Shown here one piece after another: positions 9,291 through 18,931 of a DNA stretch of 64,000 nt. A model generated the notes under the pieces. That model was not told the origin of the DNA. It saw only the letters and a list, made by a program, of their open reading frames with translations, and did no database searches. Numbering within the stretch: the first letter of the stretch is position 1; each line of letters opens with the position of its first letter. A program made the position numbers and the translations under genes. This stretch comes from Paludisphaera borealis (lineage in GTDB: Bacteria; Planctomycetota; Planctomycetia; Isosphaerales; Isosphaeraceae), in the NCBI RefSeq assembly GCF_001956985.1, contig NZ_CP019082.1, positions 3,162,001 to 3,226,000 on the forward strand, written 5' to 3'.

Positions 9291-9594
9291 GGTTGCAAGA
9301 TCTCCCAGCCTCGGTGCCGTCGCTCCCTGCCGACGCGATCGACCGGGCGCGTCAGGGTTTGCCCCGCTCGCCCGACTTTCAACTATACCATGTTCCGCCC
9401 GGCTCGGCGGCCGACGGATGCCTCGGCCGAGGGTGCGAGTCCTCCAATCCGCCATTCCGATCGAGGAAATCGGGCCGATCGCTTCCTGGAAACCGCCCGG
9501 TTATCATGGCTGGGGTCCTACGGGCCTTCGTGGTGAGTGGCGGCGACCCCCAGGCGTCCCACGGCGGATTTCGCTCGAACACAGGAGACGACGG

Positions 9595-10464
9595 ATGCAC
9601 GACGAACGGACGGCGGCGGCGACCGAGACCGGAACCGGGACGGACTTTTCGAGGCGAGGCTTCGTGGTCACCTCGCTGGCGACGGGCTTCGCGCTCGCGG
9701 TCCAGCCGGTCTCCGCGCAGACCATCACGACCGACTCCGACGGCCTTGTCGCCGGCGAGGTCAAGATCCCCACGAAAGACGGCCAGATCCCGGCGTACCG
9801 GGCTCAGCCCAAGGGCGACGGACCGTTTCCGGTGGTGCTGGTCGTGCAGGAGATTTTCGGCGTCCACGAGCACATCAAGGACGTCTGCCGGCGGTTCGCC
9901 AAGCTCGGCGCCCTCGCGATCGCGCCCGAGCTGTACGCCCGCCAGGGGGACGTCTCCAAGCTGACAGACTTCGGCGCCATCCGCCCGATCGTAGCGAAGG
10001 TCCCGGACGCCCAGGTGATGTCGGACCTCGACGCAGCGGTGGACTTCGCCAAGGGGTCGAAGGGGGACGTCTCGAAGCTGGGGATCACCGGCTTCTGCTG
10101 GGGCGGCCGGATCGTCTGGCTGTACTCCGCCCACAACCCGGCGGTCAAGGCGGGCGTGGCCTGGTACGGCCGACTGGTCGGCGACCCCGACGAGTTGCAC
10201 CCCAAGAGTCCCGTCGAGCTGGCCGACAAGCTGAACGCCCCGATCCTCGGGCTCTACGGCGGGGCCGACACCGGCATCCCGATCGAGTCGATTGAGAAGA
10301 TGCGCGAGGCGATCAAGGCGGCGGCCAAGACGGCCGAGATTCACGTCTACCCCGACACCCCGCACGCCTTCTTCGCCGACTACCGGCCGAGCTACCGCAA
10401 GGAGCAGGCCGAGGACGGCTGGAAACGGCTCCAAGAGTGGTTCAAGAAGAACGGCGTTCTCTAA
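9595..10464 (+). CDS. Tat-exported dienelactone hydrolase family protein
   Basis: The 289-residue alpha/beta hydrolase has a twin-arginine signal ([18 protein letters not shown], residues about 19-36), so the folded enzyme is expected in the periplasm. The dienelactone hydrolase triad is complete: Cys168 in GFCWGG, Asp225 in GGADTG and His257 in TPHAF; QEIFG near residue 85 supplies the usual glutamate. The family hydrolyses lactone or ester bonds, but the substrate here is unknown. ATG 9595 is preceded by AGGAGA at a good distance. It is divergent from asnB and 45 bases upstream of the zinc peptidase, possibly co-transcribed. Confidence 0.9.
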   Translation: MHDERTAAATETGTGTDFSRRGFVVTSLATGFALAVQPVSAQTITTDSDGLVAGEVKIPTKDGQIPAYRAQPKGDGPFPVVLVVQEIFGVHEHIKDVCRRFAKLGALAIAPELYARQGDVSKLTDFGAIRPIVAKVPDAQVMSDLDAAVDFAKGSKGDVSKLGITGFCWGGRIVWLYSAHNPAVKAGVAWYGRLVGDPDELHPKSPVELADKLNAPILGLYGGADTGIPIESIEKMREAIKAAAKTAEIHVYPDTPHAFFADYRPSYRKEQAEDGWKRLQEWFKKNGVL

Positions 10465-10509
10465 TCCGACGCCTCGCTTCCCTACCTCCGACCGCAAGGG
10501 GCCACCGCG

Positions 10510-11217
10510 ATGTTCTTCGGAACCGACCCGCTGTACTTGCTTCTGGTCATGCCGGCTCTGGCCCTTGCGGCCTGGGCCCAGGCCCGGATCGTCTCGGCTT
10601 ACCGCGAGGGGTCGCGCGTCCAGGCGTCGTCGGGGGTCTCGGGGGCCGAGGCCGCAGCGGCGATCATGCGGTCGGGAGGCGTCCACAACGTGACGATCGA
10701 GCCGATCCAGGGGCAGCTCACCGACCATTACGACCCTTCCAAGAAGGTGCTCCGACTGTCGGTGAGCAACTACCAGGACCACTCGCTCGCCGCGCTCGGG
10801 GTCGCCGCCCACGAGGCGGGCCACGCGATCCAGGACGCCCACCACTACCCCTTGCTGGTCGTCCGCAACCTGATCGTCCCGCTGGCGGCGCTCGGCTCCA
10901 ACGCTTCGTTCCTGTTCCTGACCGCCGGGCTCCTCCTCCAGTCGATGAAGCTCGTCTGGGCGGCGATCGCCCTCTTCTCGCTGGCCGTGCTGTTCCAGAT
11001 CGTCAACCTGCCGGTCGAGTTCGACGCCAGCCGACGCGCCCGCGAGCAGCTTCAGGCCGACAACCTGATCACGGCCGACGAGGACGCCGTCGTAGGCAAG
11101 GTCCTCAACGCCGCCGCGATGACCTACGTCGCCGGGACCCTCACGGGCGTCCTTCAACTCGCCTACTTCGTGATCCGCTCCGGCGCGCTGCGGCGGGGCG
11201 GCGATCGCTCGGCCTGA
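10510..11217 (+). CDS. Membrane zinc metallopeptidase (YugP-like, PF04298)
   Basis: The 235-residue protein has an N-terminal hydrophobic helix, then the zinc site HEAGH (His101, Glu102, His105) inside [14 protein letters not shown], followed by two further membrane helices (about 120-165) and a C-terminal segment with a possible third zinc ligand in the EFDASRRAR region. This arrangement is typical of the YugP family, whose physiological substrate is unknown. It follows the dienelactone hydrolase at 45 bases and may share its transcript. Confidence 0.9.
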   Translation: MFFGTDPLYLLLVMPALALAAWAQARIVSAYREGSRVQASSGVSGAEAAAAIMRSGGVHNVTIEPIQGQLTDHYDPSKKVLRLSVSNYQDHSLAALGVAAHEAGHAIQDAHHYPLLVVRNLIVPLAALGSNASFLFLTAGLLLQSMKLVWAAIALFSLAVLFQIVNLPVEFDASRRAREQLQADNLITADEDAVVGKVLNAAAMTYVAGTLTGVLQLAYFVIRSGALRRGGDRSA

Positions 11218-11229
11218 GAACCAGGCCGA

Positions 11230-12090
11230 TCAAGGCTTGGCGGGCTCGGGTTTTAGGGTTTCCGCCGGGGCCTCGGCCTTCTCGTCCGGCTTCGGCTTCT
11301 CGAAGATGATGACGTGCTGCCAGGGGAGGAATTCGAGCGACCGCTGAAACCGGAAGCCCTGGGGTTCGACCTCGCGGCGGACCTGCTTGAGCGTCATCTT
11401 GTGTTCGGGCTTGATCGGCACCTCCGGGTCTTCGCCCCGGAACTCGACCAGCACCAGCCGGCCCCCGGGCCGAAGCGCCTTGTGGAGCCCGGCCAGCAGA
11501 ACCTCGGGGCTGGAGACCTCGTGGTAGACGTCGACCATCAGGATCAGGTCGACCTTGCCGGCGGGCAGCTTGGTGTCGCGCTGGGTGGCGAGGAGGGGCC
11601 TGATGTTCTCGATCCCGGCGGTCCGCGCGTTCTCCCGGAGCAGCTCTAGCATCTCGGGCTGGACGTCGGTCGCGAGGACGGCGCCGCCGTCGCCGACCCG
11701 ACGCGCCAGGCGGATGCTGTGGTAGCCGGCCCCCGTTCCGACGTCGGCCACGGTCGAACCGGGGACGATTTCGAGGGCGTCGAGCATCGCCTCGGGCTGC
11801 TCCTCCTCGATCCGGGTCTCACGGTAGAGCCATTCGGCCCCTTGCCATGACATCACGTCGGCGATCCGCCGGCCCATGTAGAAGCCGGGCCGATCACGAC
11901 GAGCCTTCGGCTTCGGCGGATCGGCCTGCGTGGCGTCGGCTTTCGGCTTCGCCTTCGCCTTCGGTCGCTCGGCCCCCGGGGTCGCCGTCCCGGGCCCGGG
12001 CTGCTGGGCCCAGGCGACCGGGGCGGCCGTCAGCAGGCAGAGCGTCGCCACGCGGGCGAGCCCGCCGATCGTCCCGAGGGTCTGGTTCAT
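11230..12090 (-). CDS. Exported SAM-dependent methyltransferase
   Basis: The 286-residue protein begins with a clear Sec signal (about residues 1-28, ending PVAWA), then a Lys/Pro/Ala linker (about 30-66), then a class I methyltransferase fold with the SAM-binding loop VADVGTGAG (residues 114-122), LATDVQPEM for the adenosine ribose, and [13 protein letters not shown] in motif III. The linker resembles those of other exported planctomycete proteins. A methyltransferase outside the cytoplasm would need a SAM source, so the location is a puzzle. The gene follows the GT2 gene with only three bases between stop and start, indicating one operon. Confidence 0.85.
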   Translation of the reverse strand: MNQTLGTIGGLARVATLCLLTAAPVAWAQQPGPGTATPGAERPKAKAKPKADATQADPPKPKARRDRPGFYMGRRIADVMSWQGAEWLYRETRIEEEQPEAMLDALEIVPGSTVADVGTGAGYHSIRLARRVGDGGAVLATDVQPEMLELLRENARTAGIENIRPLLATQRDTKLPAGKVDLILMVDVYHEVSSPEVLLAGLHKALRPGGRLVLVEFRGEDPEVPIKPEHKMTLKQVRREVEPQGFRFQRSLEFLPWQHVIIFEKPKPDEKAEAPAETLKPEPAKP

Positions 12091-12093
12091 GGT

Positions 12094-12984
12094 TCAATCG
12101 CCGAACGCATACCGGATGATGCAGTAGAGGGCCTGGAAGCCGTCCTTGACGCCGATCTTCTTCCCCTCGCGGTAGGTCCGCCCGTGGTACGAGACCGGGA
12201 TCTCGTAAATCCGGCACGCGCGCTCCTGGCCGTTCTCGTCCTTCATCTTGAACCGAGCCACCTTGGCCGTCACCTCGGGCTCGAAGCCGAACCGGTTGCT
12301 CTTGAGCGTGATCCCCTGGATGATCTCGCGGCGGAAGAGCTTGTAGCAAACCTCCATGTCCGTGAGATTCAGATTGGTGAACATGTTCGACAGCAGCGTG
12401 AGGGCTTTGTTGCCGACCGAGTGCCAGAAGTAGAGCACCCGGTGGGTCTCGCCGACGAAGCGCGAGCCGAAGACCACGTCGGCCTTGCCCTCGATGATCG
12501 GCTGGAGCAACTGGGGGTACTGCTCCGGCTCGTACTCGAGGTCGGCGTCCTGGACGATGACCACGGTGCCGACCGCGTGCTTGAACCCGGTCCGGAGCGC
12601 CGCGCCTTTGCCCTGGTTGACCTGATGGAACGCGACGGTCAGATCGTCGTCGGTCTTGGCCAGCTCGCGAAGGACGTCGGCGGTTCCGTCCTTCGAGCAG
12701 TCGTCGACGATGATGATCTGCTTGCGGATCGGCACCGCGCGGACCCGTCGGAGGATCTCGTGGATCGTCTTCTTCTCGTTGTAGACCGGGATCACGACCG
12801 AGAGGACGAAGTCGTCGGGGATCGGGTAGACGCCGATCTTCCGGCAGAACGACTCGCCCAGGTTCTTGATCAACCAGTCGCGACGCTCTTCGTCGATCAC
12901 GAAATTCGGTTCGCCTACGTCATCGGGCCCAAGCTCGTCATGAGGCCTCAGGCTCGCCCGGGTCGAGGAAACGGGATCGAACAT
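12094..12984 (-). CDS. Family 2 glycosyltransferase, dolichol-phosphate-mannose-synthase-like
   Basis: The 296-residue cytoplasmic enzyme is predicted to transfer a sugar from a nucleotide donor to a polyprenyl-phosphate acceptor. The GT-A fold is visible from residue 60: [19 protein letters not shown] (about 91-101), and the metal-binding DAD in VQDADLEY (about 147-149). There are no C-terminal membrane helices. The ATG at 12984 has a strong AGGAGGT upstream, though at ten bases; a longer frame to 13095 starts without such a site and reads as low-complexity sequence. It is the first gene of the operon with the exported methyltransferase. The polyprenyl-P-mannose made here could supply GT39-type enzymes such as the one at 59459. 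Confidence 0.88.
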   Translation of the reverse strand: MFDPVSSTRASLRPHDELGPDDVGEPNFVIDEERRDWLIKNLGESFCRKIGVYPIPDDFVLSVVIPVYNEKKTIHEILRRVRAVPIRKQIIIVDDCSKDGTADVLRELAKTDDDLTVAFHQVNQGKGAALRTGFKHAVGTVVIVQDADLEYEPEQYPQLLQPIIEGKADVVFGSRFVGETHRVLYFWHSVGNKALTLLSNMFTNLNLTDMEVCYKLFRREIIQGITLKSNRFGFEPEVTAKVARFKMKDENGQERACRIYEIPVSYHGRTYREGKKIGVKDGFQALYCIIRYAFGD

Positions 12985-13200
12985 CGCGTTTCTTACCTCC
13001 TGTAATCCACGCGGCCGCGAACCGCGACGGGGCGGTCGTGACGAACCGGAGCCCTCCGTTGGGTCGGCCGCTGTTGCAATCCTTGGGAAACTCACATCGA
13101 TACTATAATCGACGGGCCGGATTCAGGGGAAGCCTGGATCGATTCCCCGACGGCCACCCGCACCCATGTTCACCTTCGAGCCCTCCCCCGCCCTCGCGAC
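12985..13200. other. Intergenic, left of repeat cluster A
   Basis: 5' leader of the glycosyltransferase operon. No gene or clear promoter was recognised. Confidence 0.5.
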
Positions 13201-13660
13201 CACGTTTGGGTTCGATCGCTCGGAAAACCATCGCTTCCCCACCCGATCGCCCGCCGTCGCTCGCCCCCGCCCCCGTCTACAGGGCCTTCCCGGCTCGCCC
13301 CTTCGCCTCGACGGCCCGTTGCCGATATTGGGTTCGATCGCCCCGTCGAATTCGGCTCGCGTTCGACCATCAACTCTTTTAACTTCCAGGCTTTGCGTCG
13401 GAAATCGCTTTTGGCTTCGTTCGCGCCGAAACACCCCGATTTTCGATCTCGCCCCAACTCGGCTCACCGCGGTCTCAGGGTCGCTCGTCACCGTTCTTCC
13501 GGATTCCGACTCCCCAGGCTTCGTCGAACCCATTGGCTTCGTTCGCGCGCGATCTTCAAAGGGCGAGCGGCCGACCCGCCTTGAACTACCGCGCACCGAG
13601 TTGGGAAAGAACCCATGCGATCACCAGAATCGTCCATTTTACAGTGTACTACGCGGACGC
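13201..13660 (+). repeat. Repeat cluster A: four TTGG-TTCG-TCG units plus a terminal unit
   Basis: Units with the core TTGGSTTCGWTCGCNCG begin at 13206, 13328, 13411 and 13533 (spacings 122, 83 and 122). A fifth, variant unit TTGGGAAAGAACCC at 13601 closes the cluster, followed by CCATTTTACAGTGTACTACG. Between cores the sequence is pyrimidine-rich and dominated by CGCCCC/TTCG words. All three forward frames stay open here only by composition, and their apparent proteins differ in frame between units, so I treat it as non-coding. A matching cluster lies at 22716-23170. Confidence 0.75.
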
Positions 13661-14086
13661 ATTCCTTGACCGAGCGTCCCCCAAAACCACGCCCCCCGAT
13701 CATCCGATATATTCGTCGCGTGCATCGGCCGCGGAGCCTCTAGCTTCTTTATACTAATTTATTAAAAGCCGACTGAAATACTCGCAAAAAGTCTCCCGGT
13801 GAATGCTTGACGATCGGGAAGCGCGTCGGATAGGTTGACATCGCCTCTCATTTCTCAGCCTCGCGGGGTGGGTACCGTCGACCACTCAAAATCATCACAC
13901 TGCCACTGCCGGGGGTTAAGGCCGTCGAACGGATATCCATGAGAGGAAGCCGCTCGCCGCTCGCAACCCATACGTGGGCCTGGATTTCATCATTCTTCCT
14001 CCTATGCCGATTTGGACTACGGCCACGGGACGTCCCGTGATTGCGACGTAGTGGTTCCCTTCCACGCCCTCTCAGGAGATGCGAGC
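13661..14086. other. AT-richer intergenic stretch upstream of the coiled-coil gene
   Basis: This region contains an AT-rich patch near 13748-13770 and a possible TTGACG (13807) and TAGGTT (13831) pair with an 18-base spacer, a weak promoter candidate for the gene at 14087. No other feature was recognised. Confidence 0.35.
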
Positions 14087-14302
14087 ATGGCGGATTCAGG
14101 CGATCAGGTGATCTCGAACCAGGAAAAGATCCTGGCCAACCAGGGCGAGATCAAGAGCAACCAGGAGGCGATCATCGTGGCGAACCAGGAGAAGATCCTG
14201 GCCAACCAGGCCCAGATCAAGAGCAATCAGGAGGCGATCCTCGCCAACCAGCAGAAGCTCGACGCGATCATCGCCAACCAGGAGAAGATCCTCGCCGGCT
14301 GA
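14087..14302 (+). CDS. 71-residue Ile/Asn heptad coiled-coil protein
   Basis: Almost the whole protein is a coiled coil built on a repeating I-x-x-N-Q-x-x heptad. Ile/Val/Leu occupy the a positions (8, 15, 22, 29/30, 37, 44, 51, 58/61, 68) and Asn occupies every d position (11, 18, 25, 33, 40, 47, 54, 64), nearly always followed by Gln. Two register shifts occur, near residues 29-31 and 59-62. A 21-22 residue block is duplicated in tandem (about 9-30 and 32-52). There is no signal peptide or membrane segment. ATG 14087 has CAGGAGA at a suitable distance; an upstream in-frame ATG at 14012 lacks one. The function is unknown. Confidence 0.75.
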   Translation: MADSGDQVISNQEKILANQGEIKSNQEAIIVANQEKILANQAQIKSNQEAILANQQKLDAIIANQEKILAG

Positions 14303-14463
14303 TCAGGCCCTCGCCCCGGCAAGACGCCCGACCTTGATTTGAGGTTCAGGCGCCTCGCCGGGGGCGTATGCACCTGACCGACGCAACACGCCCCCCTCGG
14401 ACATCGCATCAGCAACCGCGCTGATCCTCGGACCGATCCAACTCGTAGCATCGCTCCGGTGAC

Positions 14464-15426
14464 TCACCGAGCCACCTCGCCCCGCAATTTGAGCCAATCG
14501 GCGAACCTTTCAAGCCAACCGTCGACCGGCAGACCCTGCGGTTTCACACCGAACCCGTGGCCGCCCACGGCGTAGACGTGCATTTCCGCCGACCGACCGG
14601 CCGTCCGCCAGGTGTTGTAGATCAGCAGCGATCCCGACACGGTGATGAGATCGTCGGACGCGACCACGATGAACACGGGGGGCGCATCGGACGGGACCTT
14701 GGCCCCGATGAACGAAGGGGCCGCTTTGGCTGGCGCCTGGGCGGTCTTAGTGAACCATGGCGCGTAGATCGGCGAAATGAAGTCCGGCCGGCTCTCGGCG
14801 TCGTGTTCGACAGCCGCGCCCATCGCGAGAACTCCTCCCGATGAAAGCCCCATCACTCCGATTCGGTCGGACTTTACGCCCCATGCCTTCGCGTCCTTGC
14901 GGAGGGAGCGGACGGCCTGGCGGACATCTTCCGCGCCGAACTCGATCATCGAGACCAGCTTGCCGTCGAGAGCCGGCAGAGGTTCGCCTCGGTTGGCCGC
15001 GCCAGCGATGAGTTCCATGAGCTTGTAGTGCTCGTTCATGTACCGCTTGAGATCATCATCGGTCGTCCCCGTGTCTTTCAACCGATGCTTGAGCACGAAC
15101 GCGGAAATCCCCCTGGAAGCCAGCCAGTCGGCGATCTCGACGGCGTTGGTCCACCTCGAAAACGAAAGCCCGCCGCCGGGCACGACGATGACCGCTACGC
15201 CCGTGTCCTTTGCAGGTTCCGGCCGATAGGCGGTCAATGTCGGTGTAACGACGTTTCGGAGCCAGACTTCCTTGCTCTGCGGCTCGATGAACTCGATTTC
15301 CTTTTGCGTCCAGCTCTCTGAGCCCGGCGCAACGCCTGGCCAGATCGGGAAGCTCTTCCGCTGAGGCTGAGCGCCGGCGGAACTCGACAGGACGACAAGA
15401 GCAGCCACGAACACGCATGTTTTCAT
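14464..15426 (-). CDS. Secreted alpha/beta hydrolase (acetyl-esterase / BD-FAE-like)
   Basis: The 320-residue protein has a Sec signal (about residues 1-19, ending SSAGA). The oxyanion-hole sequence VVPGGG (residues 81-86), nucleophile elbow GLSSG (Ser195), an aspartate in VASDDL (about 249) and a histidine in VGGHGFG (about 289) form a complete esterase set. Such enzymes commonly remove acetyl or feruloyl groups from plant polysaccharides. It stands alone, convergent with the small coiled-coil gene and followed upstream by another secreted hydrolase on the same strand. Confidence 0.88.
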   Translation of the reverse strand: MKTCVFVAALVVLSSSAGAQPQRKSFPIWPGVAPGSESWTQKEIEFIEPQSKEVWLRNVVTPTLTAYRPEPAKDTGVAVIVVPGGGLSFSRWTNAVEIADWLASRGISAFVLKHRLKDTGTTDDDLKRYMNEHYKLMELIAGAANRGEPLPALDGKLVSMIEFGAEDVRQAVRSLRKDAKAWGVKSDRIGVMGLSSGGVLAMGAAVEHDAESRPDFISPIYAPWFTKTAQAPAKAAPSFIGAKVPSDAPPVFIVVASDDLITVSGSLLIYNTWRTAGRSAEMHVYAVGGHGFGVKPQGLPVDGWLERFADWLKLRGEVAR

Positions 15427-15515
15427 TGATCCCCTCCCGGGCTCCCGGCCGAGCCCTCACTGCCGCCGTAAGCATTGAAGCCCCCTGAGTCGAGATGCTA
15501 TTGCCGAGTCTCTCT

Positions 15516-17807
15516 TCATGGCTCGGGCCAGTTCAGGTGGCGGTGGAGGAACTTGAAGGTTCCGACGCCGTGGATGGTGTGCGGGCCGACGAACCATTCC
15601 AGCTCGGCTCGGTCGCGAAGGCCGAGCCTGGCTTCGTAGAGGAAACGGATCTTGGCGAACTCGTAGCCCACGGTCTCATCGGGGGCGACGTTGTCGAAGT
15701 GGCCGCGCTCGACCATGAACGGGCGAGGGGCGATCAAGGCGGCCATCTCGGCGTAGTTGAACGTGCTCCCGAGGTCCCACTCGAAGATCTCGTACTCATT
15801 CGTCCAGACGTAGCTGTACGGGCTGCGGGTCGACGCGTTCTTCCAGACCCATTCGTTGAAGTCGGCCGAACAAATCGATAGACAGTAGTTCGACACCAGC
15901 GGCGGAATGCGCATGGCCGACTTGCCGCCGTAGCTCAGGCCGTAGAAGGCCACGCGGGCCGGGTCGACGAACGGCTGGGCCTTCAGCCAGTCGGTGATCT
16001 GCTGGTGCTGGGGGACGATGATCGAGAACAGGGTCTTCTTGAGCGGGTTCGCCTTGCGCTGGAGGGTGCGGAAGCGGTCGTGGCCGATGTACAGATTCTG
16101 CGGGGCGAACGTGACGAACCCGCGCTCGGCGAGGCGGATCGCGTACTGGTTGTACGACTTGTTGTCCACCTTCGGGTCGGCCACGTCGGTCGGACGCCCT
16201 TCGAGCCCGTGCTGGCAGACGACCACCGGCCGGCGTTCGCCTTCCTTGATCCCTTTCGGCAACAGCAGAATCCCGTACGCCATGACGTCGGGGAACACGT
16301 CCATCACAACTTCGTAGCCGGTGTATTTCGGCTCGTCGTAGACCTTCCGCGAGCGGGCGTTGGGCGGCAGCAACGGGTCGTCGAACCGGCCGATCACGTC
16401 GTCGCGAAACGCCGTGCGATAGGGCTCGATCGTCTTGGCGAACGCCTCGGGCGACGACGTATCGAGGTTCTTGAAATACTCCTGGCGAACGTAAGGACTC
16501 TCCACCAGCAGTCGCTGACTGTGCTGGTCGATCTCGTGAGCCTGCCGCGCCTGGCGGGCGGCGGCGTCGGGCAAGGCGGCCGCCGGCGAGGGAGCGTGAT
16601 CGTCGTCCTTCACTTCGGCCGACGGGTCGAGGACCGTCACGAACGCGCGGACGGCCGCGGGAGAAGCCGGGGCCAGGTCGGCGCCCATGACGAGCGAGGC
16701 TCGGGGCTTCGGTTCGAGGTTGACGACCATTCCGACGAACCGCATGTATTCGTCGTGGGCCGCTTGCAAGTCGGGGGTCGAGATCCGCCCCGGCCCGCCG
16801 CCGTTGCCGGGTTCGACGACGACCTCGGGCCCCTTCGCGGTGTCGACGCACAGGGTTCGGGGCGCGATCAGGCTGGCGACCTCGGCGTCGCCGAACTGTT
16901 CGAGCAGCCCGAAGACGTTGCGGTCGATCGGCTCCCGCCAGACTTGCTCCCGAGGGCCGAAGTACCCGCTGACGCCAACGACGTCGATGCGGGTGTCGAG
17001 CGCTCCGGAGTAAAGCGCGAGCAGCCCGCCATCGCCCCAGCCGAAGACGCCGATCTTGGGGTCGGCGTCCTTCGCGTCCTTGGCGAGCCAGTCGACGGCC
17101 GCGAGCACCTTCTGGATTTCGTAACCGATCAGGTGCCGGCCCAGCACGAACGCCGACCGGTAGAGGTACTCGCGGGTCGTGAGTTTCGACCGGCCGCCGC
17201 GGGCTTCGAGCCGGCGATCGACGAGCGTCGGCACGATCACCCGGCAGCCGCTCTCGGCCAGCCGGCGCGCGTACTGAGACTCGGGAGCCACGCCCGGGGC
17301 AAGGCCGGCGATCTGCTCGGGAGTCTGGTCGGCGTCGGGGATCGCGACCACGTCGGCGACCTTCGGCCGGCCGGTCGGGACCAGCAGCAGCCCCTCGCCG
17401 TGGACGTCGCCGAACGCCGGCCAGCGGACCGCGAAGACCTCGAAGTTCGTCCCCTTGCCCACGAGCGCGGGCCGATCCGTCGTGCCGACCAGCTCGGGCG
17501 CGTCGAACGGCGTGCGCGGGTCACGGACGCCGAGGATGTGGGCCAGCCGCTTGCGATTCGGCTCGACCGATTTCTCGTAAGCCGCATGCGATGAGAAGTC
17601 GCGCTTCCAGCCCCCGGCGCGGCGCGCGACCGACTCGGCCGTCTTCCTCAGCAAGAACCGGTCGACGCCGTCCACGAGGGATGCCGCGATGTCCCCTTCA
17701 AGCATCAGCGGGGCCGTCCCCGGCAGCGTCGGAGGCTCATCCGCCCGTGCGTATTGAGGAATCAGAGCAAGCCAAAGTCCCAGATTCGCCCATCTCGACG
17801 CACTCAT
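15516..17807 (-). CDS. Secreted protein with two fused alpha/beta-hydrolase domains
   Basis: The 763-residue protein has a short signal peptide (about residues 1-22, ending QYARA). It appears to hold two hydrolase units. The first (about 60-390) has VFGWGDGG, in which the usual serine is replaced by aspartate, so it may be inactive. The second (about 430-763) has a standard elbow, YGLSYGG, plus HGLEG earlier and a late histidine in GPHTIHG. The ATG at 17807 has GGGAGG seven bases upstream; the open frame continues to 19016 only as a shadow of the NHL gene. It lies 95 bases downstream of that gene and is probably co-transcribed. It resembles large acetylxylan-esterase-type planctomycete proteins; the substrate is unknown. 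Confidence 0.85.
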   Translation of the reverse strand: MSASRWANLGLWLALIPQYARADEPPTLPGTAPLMLEGDIAASLVDGVDRFLLRKTAESVARRAGGWKRDFSSHAAYEKSVEPNRKRLAHILGVRDPRTPFDAPELVGTTDRPALVGKGTNFEVFAVRWPAFGDVHGEGLLLVPTGRPKVADVVAIPDADQTPEQIAGLAPGVAPESQYARRLAESGCRVIVPTLVDRRLEARGGRSKLTTREYLYRSAFVLGRHLIGYEIQKVLAAVDWLAKDAKDADPKIGVFGWGDGGLLALYSGALDTRIDVVGVSGYFGPREQVWREPIDRNVFGLLEQFGDAEVASLIAPRTLCVDTAKGPEVVVEPGNGGGPGRISTPDLQAAHDEYMRFVGMVVNLEPKPRASLVMGADLAPASPAAVRAFVTVLDPSAEVKDDDHAPSPAAALPDAAARQARQAHEIDQHSQRLLVESPYVRQEYFKNLDTSSPEAFAKTIEPYRTAFRDDVIGRFDDPLLPPNARSRKVYDEPKYTGYEVVMDVFPDVMAYGILLLPKGIKEGERRPVVVCQHGLEGRPTDVADPKVDNKSYNQYAIRLAERGFVTFAPQNLYIGHDRFRTLQRKANPLKKTLFSIIVPQHQQITDWLKAQPFVDPARVAFYGLSYGGKSAMRIPPLVSNYCLSICSADFNEWVWKNASTRSPYSYVWTNEYEIFEWDLGSTFNYAEMAALIAPRPFMVERGHFDNVAPDETVGYEFAKIRFLYEARLGLRDRAELEWFVGPHTIHGVGTFKFLHRHLNWPEP

Positions 17808-17902
17808 GCCCAGCCTCCCGGTTCGGTCCGCAACAATCCAACAAGCCGGGTGTGAGGCTATCGCCTGGCGCGGGGCGCCGCAAGCAAGCAGCGAGAGTCG
17901 AT

Positions 17903-18931
17903 TCAGGGCTTCGGCCGCACGCGGCGGAGGCGGTGGTTGAGCGTGTCGCCGATCACGAACGAGGTGCCGTCGGGGGCGAAGGCGACGCCGTGCGGGCGGT
18001 CGAGCCCCTTCGCGACGGTCGAAACGACGCCGGTCCTGGAGTCGACGCGGCGGATGGCGTTGTTCTCGGTGTCGACGATCAGGATGTTCCCCTGCGCGTC
18101 GAGGTCGAGTTCCTTGGGGCCGTCGAACGAGGCGTCCTTGGCGGGACCGCCGTCGCCCTGGTATCCCTTCTTGCCGTTGCCGGCGATGGTCGTGATCATC
18201 CCATCGGTGGAAACCGAGCGCAAGGTGTTGCCGTTGCGTTCGAGGATCAGAAGGGCGCCGTCGGGCGTGAACCGGATCGCGCGCGGACCGCTCAACGAGG
18301 CGCTCTTGGCGGGGCCGCCGTCGCCCGAGTGGCGGCCCCGGCCGTCGCCGGCGAGGGTTGAGATGATCCCCGTGGACAGGTCGAGCACGCGGACGCGGTG
18401 GCCGGAGACGTCGGCGATGGCGAGCTGGCCGCGGCCGTCGAGGGCCACGTCGTTGGGCTCGACGATGCCGGCTTTCACGCCCGGTCCGCTGTCGCCCGAG
18501 CTGGCGTTCGAGCCGTCGCCGGCGATGGTCGCGATCGCGGCGGTCTTGGCGTCGACCCGGCGAATCCGGCGGTTGAGCCGGTCGGCGAAATAGAGGTTCC
18601 CGTCCGGGTCGATCGCGAGGCCGTAGGGTTCGTCCATGCGAGCGGCCGTCGCCGGGCCGCCGTCGCCCGAGAAGCCTTTCTCGCCGTTGCCCGCGATGGT
18701 CGTGACCACGCCGGTCGTGGCGTCGACCCGGCGGACGCGGTGGTTCCCGGTGTCGGCGAAGAAGAGGTCGCCGGCGGCGTTGTAGACGAGGTCGAACGGC
18801 TGGTTGACAACCGCCTGAACGGCCGGGCCGCCGTCGCCGGAAAAACCAGGCTGGCCGGTTCCGGCCAGGTCGTCGACGACCCCGTCGGAGGCGCAGGCGA
18901 GAGCGAACGCGAGAACAAGCAGAGGCTTCAT
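17903..18931 (-). CDS. Secreted NHL-repeat beta-propeller protein
   Basis: The 342-residue protein begins with a signal peptide (about residues 1-14, MKPLLVLAFALACA). It is composed of about six NHL blades of 50-56 residues, each with a spacer such as GFSGDGGPA or GYQGDGGPA followed by a YFADTGNHRVRRVD-type strand. NHL propellers usually bind proteins or ligands and have no catalysis. Co-transcription with the double hydrolase downstream suggests the two act together at the cell surface, which is inference. Confidence 0.88.
   Translation of the reverse strand: MKPLLVLAFALACASDGVVDDLAGTGQPGFSGDGGPAVQAVVNQPFDLVYNAAGDLFFADTGNHRVRRVDATTGVVTTIAGNGEKGFSGDGGPATAARMDEPYGLAIDPDGNLYFADRLNRRIRRVDAKTAAIATIAGDGSNASSGDSGPGVKAGIVEPNDVALDGRGQLAIADVSGHRVRVLDLSTGIISTLAGDGRGRHSGDGGPAKSASLSGPRAIRFTPDGALLILERNGNTLRSVSTDGMITTIAGNGKKGYQGDGGPAKDASFDGPKELDLDAQGNILIVDTENNAIRRVDSRTGVVSTVAKGLDRPHGVAFAPDGTSFVIGDTLNHRLRRVRPKP

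Noticed and set aside
13123-13669. Open frames on both strands in repeat cluster A
   Set aside because: They follow composition and repeat units; the same repeat is read in different frames, with no conserved protein.
14087-14302. CRISPR-like array in the repeated DNA of the small gene
   Set aside because: The repetition is at the codon level (heptads) with no unique spacers.
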